Positions 48,248-59,000 of a DNA stretch of 64,000 nt are shown here, piece by piece. Position 1 is the first letter of the stretch; each line of letters begins with the position of its first letter. The notes below the pieces were generated by a model that saw nothing but the letters and a program-made list of their open reading frames with translations, was not told where the DNA came from and made no database searches. This DNA comes from Vibrio sp. JC009. Its GTDB lineage: Bacteria; Pseudomonadota; Gammaproteobacteria; Enterobacterales; Vibrionaceae. The DNA lies in the NCBI RefSeq assembly GCF_029016485.1, contig NZ_CP092106.1:2232001-2296000 (forward strand), read 5' to 3'. The position numbers were made by a program, and so were the translations under genes.

Positions 48248-48594
48248 AGCTCATCCTCTACCACTCTGGTTAAAGTTTCGACCTGATGCGCGACACCCAC
48301 TGCATCTTCTATATCTATTTGTACGGCAATTCCCTGCCCCGACTCTGCGTCGAACTCTCCCACCTCGTTAATTTTTTCAAGAATATGGCGGGAAAGGTGC
48401 TCCTCTACAACAAAAAGTAATACATCTTTCTGAACTTCCAGCGTTAGCCCAAAGAAGGTTTTTTTCTGATTAAGGCCTTCTCCTCTGGCATTATTAATGA
48501 CTGTCGCTCCGGTCGCTCCAGCTTCTCGTGCAGCATCCAGGACGGCATCGGTTTTTGCATCCTCTACGAAAGCTAAGATCAATTTAAAGCGCAT
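48244..48594 (-). CDS. PII-like signal protein
   Basis: A protein of 116 residues starting at M3 of the longest frame (ATG at 48594, with GGAG seven bases upstream). It has the PII-like fold pattern: [23 protein letters not shown], a glycine-containing loop NNARGEGLN, then LLFVVEEHLSRHILEKI. It lacks the typical uridylylated-tyrosine T-loop of GlnB, so it is probably not controlled by GlnD. It overlaps the upstream DUF1538 gene by 11 bp, indicating translational coupling. Confidence 0.85.
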   Translation of the reverse strand: MRFKLILAFVEDAKTDAVLDAAREAGATGATVINNARGEGLNQKKTFFGLTLEVQKDVLLFVVEEHLSRHILEKINEVGEFDAESGQGIAVQIDIEDAVGVAHQVETLTRVVEDEL

Positions 48595-49378
48595 TCTCAT
48601 TCTCCTTCGAGGTTGAATTCTGGTTTATCCACTGAGTAATCTGGGCATAAGCCATAACAGAAATCATAGGGAACAGGCTGGCAAATGCGATAAGCCCGAA
48701 ACCATCAATAACCGGGTTACGCCCCGGCACGGTAGACGCAAGTCCAAGCCCCAAAGCCGTTACCAGAGGCACGGTCACCGTCGATGTGGTTACCCCTCCT
48801 GAGTCATAGGCCAGCGGCACAATTAACTTAGGAGCAAAATAGGTCTGAATCACCACCACCACGTATCCGGCGATAATGTAGTAGTGAATCGGATCCCCAA
48901 CCACAATCCGGTAGCTCCCCAAAGAGATACCGATGGCAACACCAAGGGCTACCGCAATCCGCAGGCCATTTACACTGATCGCCCCGGCTGAAACCTGATT
49001 AGCTTTAATGGCAACGGCAATCAGAGACGGCTCCGCAATCGTGGTACTGAAACCTATGGTAAAGGCAAAAATGTAGACCCAATAATAATCTATCCAGCTA
49101 AGGGAGTCTGTGAGGCTGTCTTTAAACTTATACAGAAACTCCGGCGCGGTAAGCTGGGTTGCCATGGTTTCCCCCAGCGGGAACAGGGCCATCTCCAGCC
49201 CCAGCAGGAAGAGTGAAAGCCCCAGTATCACATAGAAAAAACCAAGCAATACGCGGCTAAGGTTAGTCACCGGCTTTCTCAGTACAGCAATCTGAAAGCC
49301 AAAGATAATCACCGCAATCGGAACAACATCGCGCACGGTGGAAAGAAAAGTACCTACCAGCTGGTCTACGCTAATCAT
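48584..49378 (-). CDS. DUF1538 membrane protein, second of pair
   Basis: The 264-residue protein has about six or seven membrane segments. It shares with its neighbour the motifs [37 protein letters not shown] and [22 protein letters not shown]1538 pairs (UmpA/UmpB) have been reported as Na+(K+)/H+ antiporters in halophiles, so a heteromeric transporter is a reasonable inference. Its ATG overlaps the stop of the first gene by 4 bp. Confidence 0.88.
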   Translation of the reverse strand: MISVDQLVGTFLSTVRDVVPIAVIIFGFQIAVLRKPVTNLSRVLLGFFYVILGLSLFLLGLEMALFPLGETMATQLTAPEFLYKFKDSLTDSLSWIDYYWVYIFAFTIGFSTTIAEPSLIAVAIKANQVSAGAISVNGLRIAVALGVAIGISLGSYRIVVGDPIHYYIIAGYVVVVIQTYFAPKLIVPLAYDSGGVTTSTVTVPLVTALGLGLASTVPGRNPVIDGFGLIAFASLFPMISVMAYAQITQWINQNSTSKENENAL

Positions 49379-50109
49379 GACAACACCATCCCGTAAACCA
49401 TAACGAACATCATAGGCAGCAAAGAGGCGAAGGCGATAAGGCCAAAGCCGTCTACCATGGGATTCCGGCCTTTAATTGAAGAAGCCAGTCCGACACCAAG
49501 TGCGGTCACCAGGGGTACGGTGATCGTCGAGGTGGTCACACCGCCAGAGTCATAAGCGATACCGATAATGGTCTCAGGTGCAAACCAGGTCAGGGTTACC
49601 ACACCGATATAACCTGCAATGATCATGACATGAATCGGCCAGCCTTTGATGATCCGGATAACCCCAAGCACAATGGCAATCCCGACTGACAGAGCTACGG
49701 TTATCCTGAGCCCATTGGCATAGCTGCCCATCTCTTCTTCGGTATGCTGGATTAGCCCCCCTTCGGCAGCCACCTGGGCGGCTTCTGCGGCAACAGCGGT
49801 TAAAGCAGGCTCTGCGATTGTGGTACCAAAGCCGAGACAAAATGCGAACAGAATCAGCCAGAACACGCTCCCCTTTCTGGCAAAGGACTGCGCCATGGAT
49901 TCGCCGATGGGAAAAAGCCCCATCTCCAGGCCGAAAATAAAAAAGGTAAGACCAAGGACAACCAGAAGCAGTCCGAAAAGTATTGAGGCGATATTGGGCA
50001 GTGGCTCCTGAAGCACCACCAGCTGAAAAAAGGCAATCACACACACAATCGGAAGAAGGTCACGTAAACTGCCAAGCATTGCTTTAAATAAAGCAATTAT
50101 CGCACTCAT
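49375..50109 (-). CDS. DUF1538 membrane protein, first of pair
   Basis: This 244-residue paralogue of the next gene has [20 protein letters not shown] near the N-terminus, then [37 protein letters not shown] and [20 protein letters not shown] short hydrophilic insert (about 118-130) carries most of the charge. It opens the operon DUF1538-DUF1538-PII-CBS. The 258 bp upstream holds the promoter shared with the divergent epimerase gene; no operator is recognisable. Confidence 0.88.
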   Translation of the reverse strand: MSAIIALFKAMLGSLRDLLPIVCVIAFFQLVVLQEPLPNIASILFGLLLVVLGLTFFIFGLEMGLFPIGESMAQSFARKGSVFWLILFAFCLGFGTTIAEPALTAVAAEAAQVAAEGGLIQHTEEEMGSYANGLRITVALSVGIAIVLGVIRIIKGWPIHVMIIAGYIGVVTLTWFAPETIIGIAYDSGGVTTSTITVPLVTALGVGLASSIKGRNPMVDGFGLIAFASLLPMMFVMVYGMVLS

Positions 50110-50367
50110 AGACTTCCTCCCTGGCCAGTACTTTTCCTCGATTTGTCATTGATACTTAGATTCAACATACTCCATTAAGTATGTAGCTAACATGTCGACA
50201 AATATAGATATTTCTTATGTGTCTTTACAAAAATGAGACATTTACCTTCTTTGGTTAACATATCAGCTCTGTGCTTAAAAACCAGTGGTTTTCATCAAAG
50301 CTGCGCAAAAGACTTTTGATCTTTCGGCGGGGCACTATAATTAACAGAGCGAATACAGGGAGGTCGT

Positions 50368-51282
50368 ATGCAGATACTATTAACCGGAGGAACCGGATTT
50401 ATTGGCTCAGAGCTGGTTAAACAATTGATTACTCATGAGATAGTGCTGCTGACCAGAAACCCGGACAGAGCAAAACAGACCCTAAGCCACGCCGATAACG
50501 GCAACATTACCTATATCACCTCTCTTGAAAGCTTCAGCGACCTGAATCATTTTGATGCTGTAATTAACCTTGCCGGTGAGCCTATTGCAGGAAAACGCTG
50601 GACAAGAAAGCAGAAAAAAAAGATCTGTCAGAGCCGCTGGAATATCACTGAGCAGATTGTGGAGCTTATCCACGCCAGCACAGAACCACCTTCGGTCTTT
50701 ATCAGCGGCTCTGCGGTTGGCATTTATGGTGACCAGCAGGAACACCCCTTTGACGAGTCTCTGCATACCTATCATGACGGATTTACCCACCATGTCTGCA
50801 CCACCTGGGAAAATCTGGCCCTGAAGGCGGATCACTACGATACCCGAGTCTGCCTGATAAGAACCGGGCTGGTACTGGGCACCCAGGGTGGCGCTTTAAA
50901 ACTTATGCTTCCCGCGTTTAAAATGGGCTTTGGTAGTATTCTGGGCTCAGGTAAGCAATATATGCCCTGGATTCATATTCAGGATATGGTCAAAGGCATT
51001 CTGTATCTGCTGGAAACGCCACATGCCAAAGGCCATTTTAATTTCTCTGCGCCGCACCCGGTAAACAACCATGAGTTCAGTAAAACACTGGGGAACGCTC
51101 TGAAAAGACCTGTCTTTATATCCACACCAAAATGGTTTTTCGATATTGTTATGGGCGAAGCTGACTGTCTGCTGTTTGACAGCATCAGAGCCAAGCCCAA
51201 GCACCTGACCGAGCTGGGCTTTAATTTTGCTTATTCAAGGCTGGAGCCTGCTCTGAAAAACATTATTGAGCATCAGCATTAG
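50368..51282 (+). CDS. yfcH: YfcH-type NAD(P)-dependent epimerase/dehydratase (TIGR01777)
   Basis: The 304-residue extended-SDR protein has the nucleotide-binding start QILLTGGTGFIGSELVKQL and the family segments NLAGEPIAGKRWTRKQK and PWIHIQDMVKGILYLLETP. A short C-terminal domain ends near 300. The substrate is unknown. In E. coli yfcH lies near yfcE, which is also close by here. It converges with the TpsB gene. Confidence 0.88.
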   Translation: MQILLTGGTGFIGSELVKQLITHEIVLLTRNPDRAKQTLSHADNGNITYITSLESFSDLNHFDAVINLAGEPIAGKRWTRKQKKKICQSRWNITEQIVELIHASTEPPSVFISGSAVGIYGDQQEHPFDESLHTYHDGFTHHVCTTWENLALKADHYDTRVCLIRTGLVLGTQGGALKLMLPAFKMGFGSILGSGKQYMPWIHIQDMVKGILYLLETPHAKGHFNFSAPHPVNNHEFSKTLGNALKRPVFISTPKWFFDIVMGEADCLLFDSIRAKPKHLTELGFNFAYSRLEPALKNIIEHQH

Positions 51283-51291
51283 CTATCTGAC

Positions 51292-53025
51292 TCAGATATC
51301 CACCACCAGTTGTAGCCATAATCTGGCGTCATCATCTTTGCCGTCAGCGTTATTACCATTGCTGTCAGCGCCCGGATTCGGTCCAAGCACATGAGCCACC
51401 ATCGCGTTAAATCTCACATTAGAGCCAGGTTGCCAGTTTGCTCCTGCTCCAAATGAATAGAGTGCGTATTCATTGGGAATACCGCTGTTATCACTCTCCC
51501 AGCCGTCCCATTTATTTTCATTCAGACGCACCCAGCCAGCATCCAGAAATCCAAAAATATCCAGCGTTTCAGAAGCCAGTTTATGAACCTGTGCTTTGGC
51601 AAGAAAAGCGGTAGAACCTGAAGCCTCCCCTACGGGATAACCCCGCACACCATAAGCACCACCTAAGCTCATCTGTTGGGATGAATCCAGATTCTCATTC
51701 GCCAATTGCCCTTTCAGGCTTAACCTCAAAAGAGAGTCGGAAATAAACGATTCTGAGCGGTTTAACTCAAAGTTAAGCTTACTGAAAGAGCCGTGAACAC
51801 CGGCACTCTCTTCATCCTGTTCAAGATCAGAGGCGTTGCCGGATAAATCCACTCTGCCGCCTGTCAGGGTAAACAGATAATAAGTGCCATTTTCCGGACT
51901 CGCATTTTCGAACAACTGGTCATCTTTAATTGTCCCACGGCTACTTAAACTGAGGGCATTAACATCTTTATCCGAAGTCTCAACGCCAACGATATAGTCT
52001 TCCAGTTGCGTAGAACTAAAACTGACCGTTTCATTGGAATTAAAAGCGGGAGCCAGAAGTCTCGGGTGGTCATACTGAAGACTGAATGACTCAGATTTGC
52101 CATCTGCATCTATCCCATCCAGCCCTTTTACGATTTCATAGTTTAGGGTGGAATAAAATGCACTTAACCTTGAGCCGTAATCAGAAACAGGCACCGAACC
52201 AGACAGTTGAAGCATTTCAATGCCTTCGGTTTTCATCGCTATAGCGGCTAACCTGTCACCAAAGCCAAAGGGACCATCCAGCACCAGTGTACCCAGTGCT
52301 CTCTCTCTTCCTGTACTTCGTGAACCATGATTGTCCAGCTGGATCTGTGTTTTGGTAAGCTCACTGTTTTCCATACCCACAATAACATCAGTCCCTTCCA
52401 CTCTCTGGCTGGGAACCAGTCTTGCGTTGGCATTCACGCCCGGCATATTATTCAGCACCTGCATGGAGTTTCTCAGGGCAGGTAAATTCAGCAAGCCGCT
52501 GTCCGGCTGATCTGTCCTTGTAATTTTTTCAGCCCGGATTTCAGAAAAGCGCAAATGATCTTCATGGGTATTAATCACCACATCACCCAGTTTCCCCTCG
52601 GTAACCTTTAAAACCACATGGCCACTGGTAATGTCCTGCTCAGGAATCGACGTTTTCGCAAGATATCCGCTAAGTACATAGTGATGGTCAATCGCTTTAC
52701 ATAAGCTGTCTAAATCACTGATGGACACTTTTGGCCCAATAGCCATCTGCTTAAGATCTGTAAAGTCTTCCTGGAGAAACAGGGTTGAACCGGAGATCTC
52801 AATATCGAAAACCTGAAAAAACGGCCCGAATCGCTGCGCGGGCTCCTGCTTTAACTCAGGCTTAACCTGTGATTTTAATTGTGTCTCCGGTTTGACCGAA
52901 GGTAACTGCGCATCCCTGAGCACCTGACCTGCATCCGGTGTATTTGCCCCCAGAGCAGGAAAAGCGACTGAAAAAGCCAGAACCGACACTGCAAACTGAC
53001 GACCCTCAAATCTGGTCTTTATCAT
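51292..53025 (-). CDS. Two-partner secretion transporter (TpsB, ShlB/FhaC family)
   Basis: The 577-residue outer-membrane protein exports the adjacent TpsA. It has a signal peptide, a proline/lysine linker (about 28-60), a POTRA-type region (about 65-215, including GKLGDVVINTHEDHLRFSEI), and a 16-strand barrel (about 230-577) with GGAYGVRGYPVGEASGSTAF (the VRGY motif of loop L6). The ATG at 53025 has AGGA five bases upstream and is preferred over the ATG two codons before. It lies 36 bp after tpsA. Confidence 0.93.
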   Translation of the reverse strand: MIKTRFEGRQFAVSVLAFSVAFPALGANTPDAGQVLRDAQLPSVKPETQLKSQVKPELKQEPAQRFGPFFQVFDIEISGSTLFLQEDFTDLKQMAIGPKVSISDLDSLCKAIDHHYVLSGYLAKTSIPEQDITSGHVVLKVTEGKLGDVVINTHEDHLRFSEIRAEKITRTDQPDSGLLNLPALRNSMQVLNNMPGVNANARLVPSQRVEGTDVIVGMENSELTKTQIQLDNHGSRSTGRERALGTLVLDGPFGFGDRLAAIAMKTEGIEMLQLSGSVPVSDYGSRLSAFYSTLNYEIVKGLDGIDADGKSESFSLQYDHPRLLAPAFNSNETVSFSSTQLEDYIVGVETSDKDVNALSLSSRGTIKDDQLFENASPENGTYYLFTLTGGRVDLSGNASDLEQDEESAGVHGSFSKLNFELNRSESFISDSLLRLSLKGQLANENLDSSQQMSLGGAYGVRGYPVGEASGSTAFLAKAQVHKLASETLDIFGFLDAGWVRLNENKWDGWESDNSGIPNEYALYSFGAGANWQPGSNVRFNAMVAHVLGPNPGADSNGNNADGKDDDARLWLQLVVDI

Positions 53026-53061
53026 ATACATCCTGTTTTTATTTGTTTTTTATAAATTCCA

Positions 53062-56000
53062 TTACCCGGAAAAATTAAAGCTAAAATAGGCCATTCCCAC
53101 AATGCTGGTTGAGTCCTCGGCCTGTACATGGATATCCAGTTTCCCTGCAGGCGCTCCGTCTTTGGTATTAACAGAGAAACTCAGATTTTCAGAGTCAAAA
53201 TGAATCCATGAAGGCAACTCACTTCCATCATCCATTTCCGCTTTGTAAGTGACCTTTTCGCCTGTTTCGGTATGGTTAAATGTTCTTTTCGGAATAAAGA
53301 CCAGATAGTTGGTATCAGACTCCAGTACAGGATCTGTCATATCAAATACCTTCAGATAACCAAGATGGGCAGACTCTTCAGTATGGGGTTCTTTGTCTAT
53401 AATCAGAATACGATCCAGCTCATCATCAAGCTGTGCTTCGTAATTCGCCAGAGCCGTTTCCGTTGGCTCACCTGTGTCCACAAGCTGATCAGGTTGCTGA
53501 TCATCATGGACAGACTGTCCCTGGTCAGTTTCAGGTGAAGCGCCATCGGCAGAGGCTATTTCCGTTGGCTTTTCACCCTCATCCGAGTCTACATCTGTAT
53601 CATCATCCGCTGAAGCTACTTCTGTTGTACCTTCTGTCGTGTCACCACCGTTTGTCTCTTCCTCTTCACCACCTTCAACCAAAGCTGTAGCTTTATCATC
53701 GGCTGGAGATGCGGTATCACCAACATCAGCTGTCTCTGTGCTATCTGCTGAAGGACCGGTCCCTGTATTAGTAGCTGAAATTTCTGAATCTCCTGCTTCA
53801 ACAGCAACCAAACCGTCCGCTGAGGTGCCTGTCCCTTCATCAGCCTCAGCGGTAACCAAAGTACCTGTAGAAGTATCTGTTCCCGTATCTGCCCCTGAAA
53901 TTCCTGCGGGATCCGTGCTCGTTGAACTCCCTGCTCCCGGAGCAGCGCCGTACTCATCCAGGCCGGAATAAAAGTCTGAGCCCACTTCATAGCTGATATC
54001 CGGTCCCAGAACATCTGCCAGAATTCCTGTGTCAGTGTTTACAGAACCGGAACTGGTGTTGACTGTGCCTCCGGTATCTGCCGAATTGCCACTGTCTCCG
54101 GAATCACCTGTATCTAAAAGGTTGCCTGTCAACGGGTCTGTGGTGCTTGGTACATCAGCGGTATCAACCACATCTCCCTGATTTATTGATGCTGTAGTGA
54201 TAAATGAACTGGCTATAAAATAATTACTTGCGGAGTTGCCAGCCAGAGTAATGCCGTTAACCATTACGGTTTTACCCTCTCCCACCTCTGCATCAGAGAA
54301 GTTTGCCGTGGCCGAACCACCATTAAGTGAAACAGAATCAGACCCAAGAATACCAAGCAGTGTTCCAAGGTCATTTATAGTGGCATCTGTTGTACCGTCA
54401 TAAAGCTTATCCAGAATATCTAAGCCACTTATGGACAGTTCTTTTTGCTCAATATCCCCCGAGATATCTGCCAGCGCATAGTTCGCCGACTGAGCTCCAC
54501 TCAGAGTCAGACCGTCAACTGTCACGGCTTTATCCGTACCTGCATCAGCGTCTTCAAAGCTTCCGCCCGTGACAATTCCCGCCAGCGTCACATCATCTCC
54601 GGTATAAACCGCGCCGTCCTGATCACTCACCGCTCCCGAAGTGACAATACTGGCGCTGCCGCTCACTGAAGCATCTGTTGTGGTATCGTAAACTTTGCTA
54701 TCCACCGTCAGGCCAGTGATATCCAGCACCTTCTGCTCAATATCTCCCGAGATATCTGCCAGCACATAGTTCGCCGACTGAGCTCCACTCAGAGTCAGAC
54801 CGTCAACTGTCACGGCTTTATCCGTACCTGCATCAGCGTCTTCAAAGCTTCCGCCCGTGACAATTCCCGCCAGCGTCACATCATCTCCGGTATAAACCGC
54901 GCCGTCCTGATCACTCACCGCTCCCGAAGTGACAATACTGGCGCTGCCGCTCACTGAAGCATCTGTTGTGGTATCGTAAACTTTGCTATCCACCGTCAGG
55001 CCAGTGATATCCAGCACCTTCTGCTCAATATCTCCCGAGATATCTGCCAGCACATAGTTCGCCGACTGAGCTCCACTCAGAGTCAGACCGTCAACTGTCA
55101 CGGCTTTATCCGTACCTGCATCAGCGTCTTCAAAGCTTCCGCCCGTGACAATTCCCGCCAGCGTCACATCATCTCCGGTATAAACCGCGCCGTCCTGATC
55201 ACTCACCGCTCCCGAAGTGACAATACTGGCGCTGCCGCTCACTGAAGCATCTGTTGTGGTATCGTAAACTTTGCTATCCACCGTCAGGCCAGTGATATCC
55301 AGCACCTTCTGCTCAATATCTCCCGAGATATCTGCCAGCACATAGTTCGCCGACTGAGCTCCACTCAGAGTCAGACCGTCAACTGTCACGGCTTTATCCG
55401 TACCTGCATCAGCGTCTTCAAAGCTTCCGCCCGTGACAATTCCCGCCAGCGTCACATCATCTCCGGTATAAACCGCGCCGTCCTGATCACTCACCGCTCC
55501 CGAAGTGACAATACTGGCGCTGCCGCTCACTGAAGCATCTGTTGTGGTATCGTAAACTTTGCTATCCACCGTCAGGCCAGTGATATCCAGCACCTTCTGC
55601 TCAATATCTCCCGAGATATCTGCCAGCACATAGTTCGCCGACTGAGCTCCACTCAGAGTCAGACCGTCAACTGTCACGGCTTTATCCGTACCTGCATCAG
55701 CGTCTTCAAAGCTTCCGCCCGTGACAATTCCCGCCAGCGTCACATCATCTCCGGTATAAACCGCGCCGTCCTGATCACTCACCGCTCCCGAAGTGACAAT
55801 ACTGGCGCTGCCGCTCACTGAAGCATCTGTTGTGGTATCGTAAACTTTGCTATCCACCGTCAGGCCAGTGATATCCAGCACCTTCTGCTCAATATCTCCC
55901 GAGATATCTGCCAGCACATAGTTCGCCGACTGAGCTCCACTCAGAGTCAGACCGTCAACTGTCACGGCTTTATCCGTACCTGCATCAGCGTCTTCAAAGC

Positions 56001-59000
56001 TTCCGCCCGTGACAATTCCCGCCAGCGTCACATCATCTCCGGTATAAACCGCGCCGTCCTGATCACTCACCGCTCCCGAAGTGACAATACTGGCGCTGCC
56101 GCTCACTGAAGCATCTGTTGTGGTATCGTAAACTTTGCTATCCACCGTCAGGCCAGTGATATCCAGCACCTTCTGCTCAATATCTCCCGAGATATCTGCC
56201 AGCACATAGTTCGCCGACTGAGCTCCACTCAGAGTCAGACCGTCAACTGTCACGGCTTTATCCGTACCTGCATCAGCGTCTTCAAAGCTTCCGCCCGTGG
56301 CAATTCCCGCCAGCGTTACATCATCTCCGGTATAAACCGCGCCGTCCTGATCACTCACCGCTCCCGAAGTGACAATACTGGCGCTGCCGCTCACTGAAGC
56401 ATCTGTTGTGGTATCGTAAACTTTGCTATCCACCGTCAGGCCAGTGATATCCAGCACCTTCTGCTCAATATCTCCCGAAATGGTATTACTCAGAATATAG
56501 TTGTCTGCATCAGCACCTGTAAGACTCAAACCTGACAGGATAACGGTCTTGTCACTTCCTGCATTCACCGTATCATAAACGGCATTGGTGACACTTCCGG
56601 CCAAAGATACCGTATCACCATTCATCACAGCGCCATCACTACCGTTAACGCCGCCACTGGAGGTAATACTCGCTGAACCGCTTACTGATGCGTCTGTGGT
56701 TCCATCATAGGTTTTGGTGTTAACCGTCAAGTCATTGATATCAAGCTCTTTCGGATCAATAGTAAAAACGCCGGATACATAAGTTATATCGTAGTTATTA
56801 CCACTGTTTCCATCGTCAATACTCAGGGTATTCTGATTAATGCTGTATGGTCCGCCCAATACCGTATCACCACTATCCCTTGCTAACTCTCCGCTAAAGC
56901 TGTCGCCTGAAATCAGACTACCATTACTGCTGTATGTGAGAGTCGGATCGCTGTCACCGTATGTTTTGCTCAGATCATCTGCGGTAATCGTTATTGAGAA
57001 TGGATCTATAGTTGCACTCAGAGAAGTTTCTACAAGCGTATAGTTACTGGCAAGGCCTGAACCATCGGACAATAGGTAGCTAGCTGTTGCAGTTTGTGTG
57101 CCTGCGTTTGCACTGGCAAAGGTGACGCTATCAATAGTCACACCAAGTGTTTCTGATCCGACTAAACCACTTAAAATTCCCGCAGTACCGCTTCCCGAGG
57201 TGGTTCCGTCATAGGTTTTATCTGAAACACTGGTGCCTGAAATAGTTAAGACCTTGGGATCAACAGTCAGATCGCCTGCCACATAAGTTATGGTGTAATT
57301 ACTGCTGTCAAAGGTGCCTCCGGTTGCTGCACTGACAAGGATATTTCCTGTGTATGTACCTGCATTACTGGTCGCACTGCCCGCGTAATTATCTGTACTG
57401 GTTAGTGTCACTGAACCTATCGTTTCACTATTTTTCAGCCCGTCAGAAGTGAATGCGGCTGTATCAATAGTTAGCGAATCTCCGTATGTTTTGCTCTGAT
57501 CATCTGCTGTTATGATCAAAGAAGCGGGTGTTATATCCCAGGTGCTCGCCCAGCTTCCTATCCAGTAATCAGAGTCTGACAGGCTCAGCCCTGAGTCATA
57601 AACATAGTCATATTCACCCACATTGGTTGTGGCAGAAAGCGTTCCGTCAGTGGTACTTCCGTCACCACTTCCTGCTGTATCACCGGTTAAAGCAAAGTGG
57701 TAACTTGTCGTTCCGCTTTCGGTCAGCCCTCGGGATGAGAGATCAACAGGGTTTCCGTCGGAATCAACCCACTGGTATCCCAGACCCGATGGTGTATCGC
57801 CATACTCACTGGTTCCATCTAAAGTCTGGACAAAAAGTAAGTCCGTAGGGAAAGCATCTTCCTGCACAGTCGAGGAAACTAAAGAGTTATCTAGTGTCGG
57901 ATAAGGATTTCCGGGCTCAAAAACAAAATTACTGCCCAGCAGATCTGTGAGGTTATAACCGTCCAGGGCACGGGTGGTATCGGAAAACTGTTGGGTGCTA
58001 AGTGAACGTATCTGGCTGGTATCGCTGCTGCCTGAGTTTCCGGCATCGCTTGTACAACCGTAAGCGCCAATAACGCATAAGTTTGCTCCGGCAATATCCT
58101 GCTGATCCCGCCAGAAAACATTAGAAAAGGCTGCCGTTGAATCTGTGTCGTAATCATATAAATTACTGTTGGCTGAAGTTCCTGCATCCCCAACAATGCC
58201 ACCAACAATTCTTGCATTGGCAGAAGAAATTGTTCCGGAGGCAAATACATTACTCACATCTAACGAAGATGTATCATAGTAGCGAACCCAGCCAATTAAA
58301 CCTCCGGTACCCCGGCTTGCAGCTGTTCCTGTATCAACGGTAGATGTCACATCGCCTGCAACATAGGTGTCTGAGATACTTGCCTGTCCTCCCTGGGTGT
58401 ATTGATCTAAATGTCCAACGACGCCACCAACATTAGAGCCACCTTCCACATTCCCCAACACAGCAGTATCCGTTACTGTGAGTGTTCCATTAAACAAGTA
58501 ACCAATAACACCACCAACACCATACCCGGTTGCCCAGTTCGAGCCGGAAGTTTTTACGTTACCTGAAACATAAGAATCATCTACCGTTACAACACCGTTG
58601 TTGCTCCCGCCAACAATACCCCCCACAAAATTGGCATCACTTGTTCCTGTAACGGTTCCTGATACGTAACTGTTTTCTACTGAGATATCTTGCACTGAGC
58701 CTATCAGGCCACCTATATAATTATTACTGCCGCTCACTGTTCCTGAGAAATAAGCGTTACTAACTTCAACATCAACATCTGTTCCGGCACCACCAATAAG
58801 TCCCCCGGTATAAGTTCCTCCGGAGGAAGTGACAGCACCTTGAGCATAGGAGTTATCAACTCTGGTTGTACCGTGACCAGCCTGCCCTATCAGGCCACCA
58901 GCATAACTTTGATTTGAAGCATTACTTCCAGCAGTGATATCTCCGGTGGAGTAACTACCTGTTATATTCAGAGAAACCGATGCACCTGCCCCTTGTGAAG

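Noticed and set aside
54446..56461. Tandem repeats considered as a CRISPR array
   Set aside because: The unit is 288 bp, contiguous, without spacers, and in frame inside the TpsA gene.
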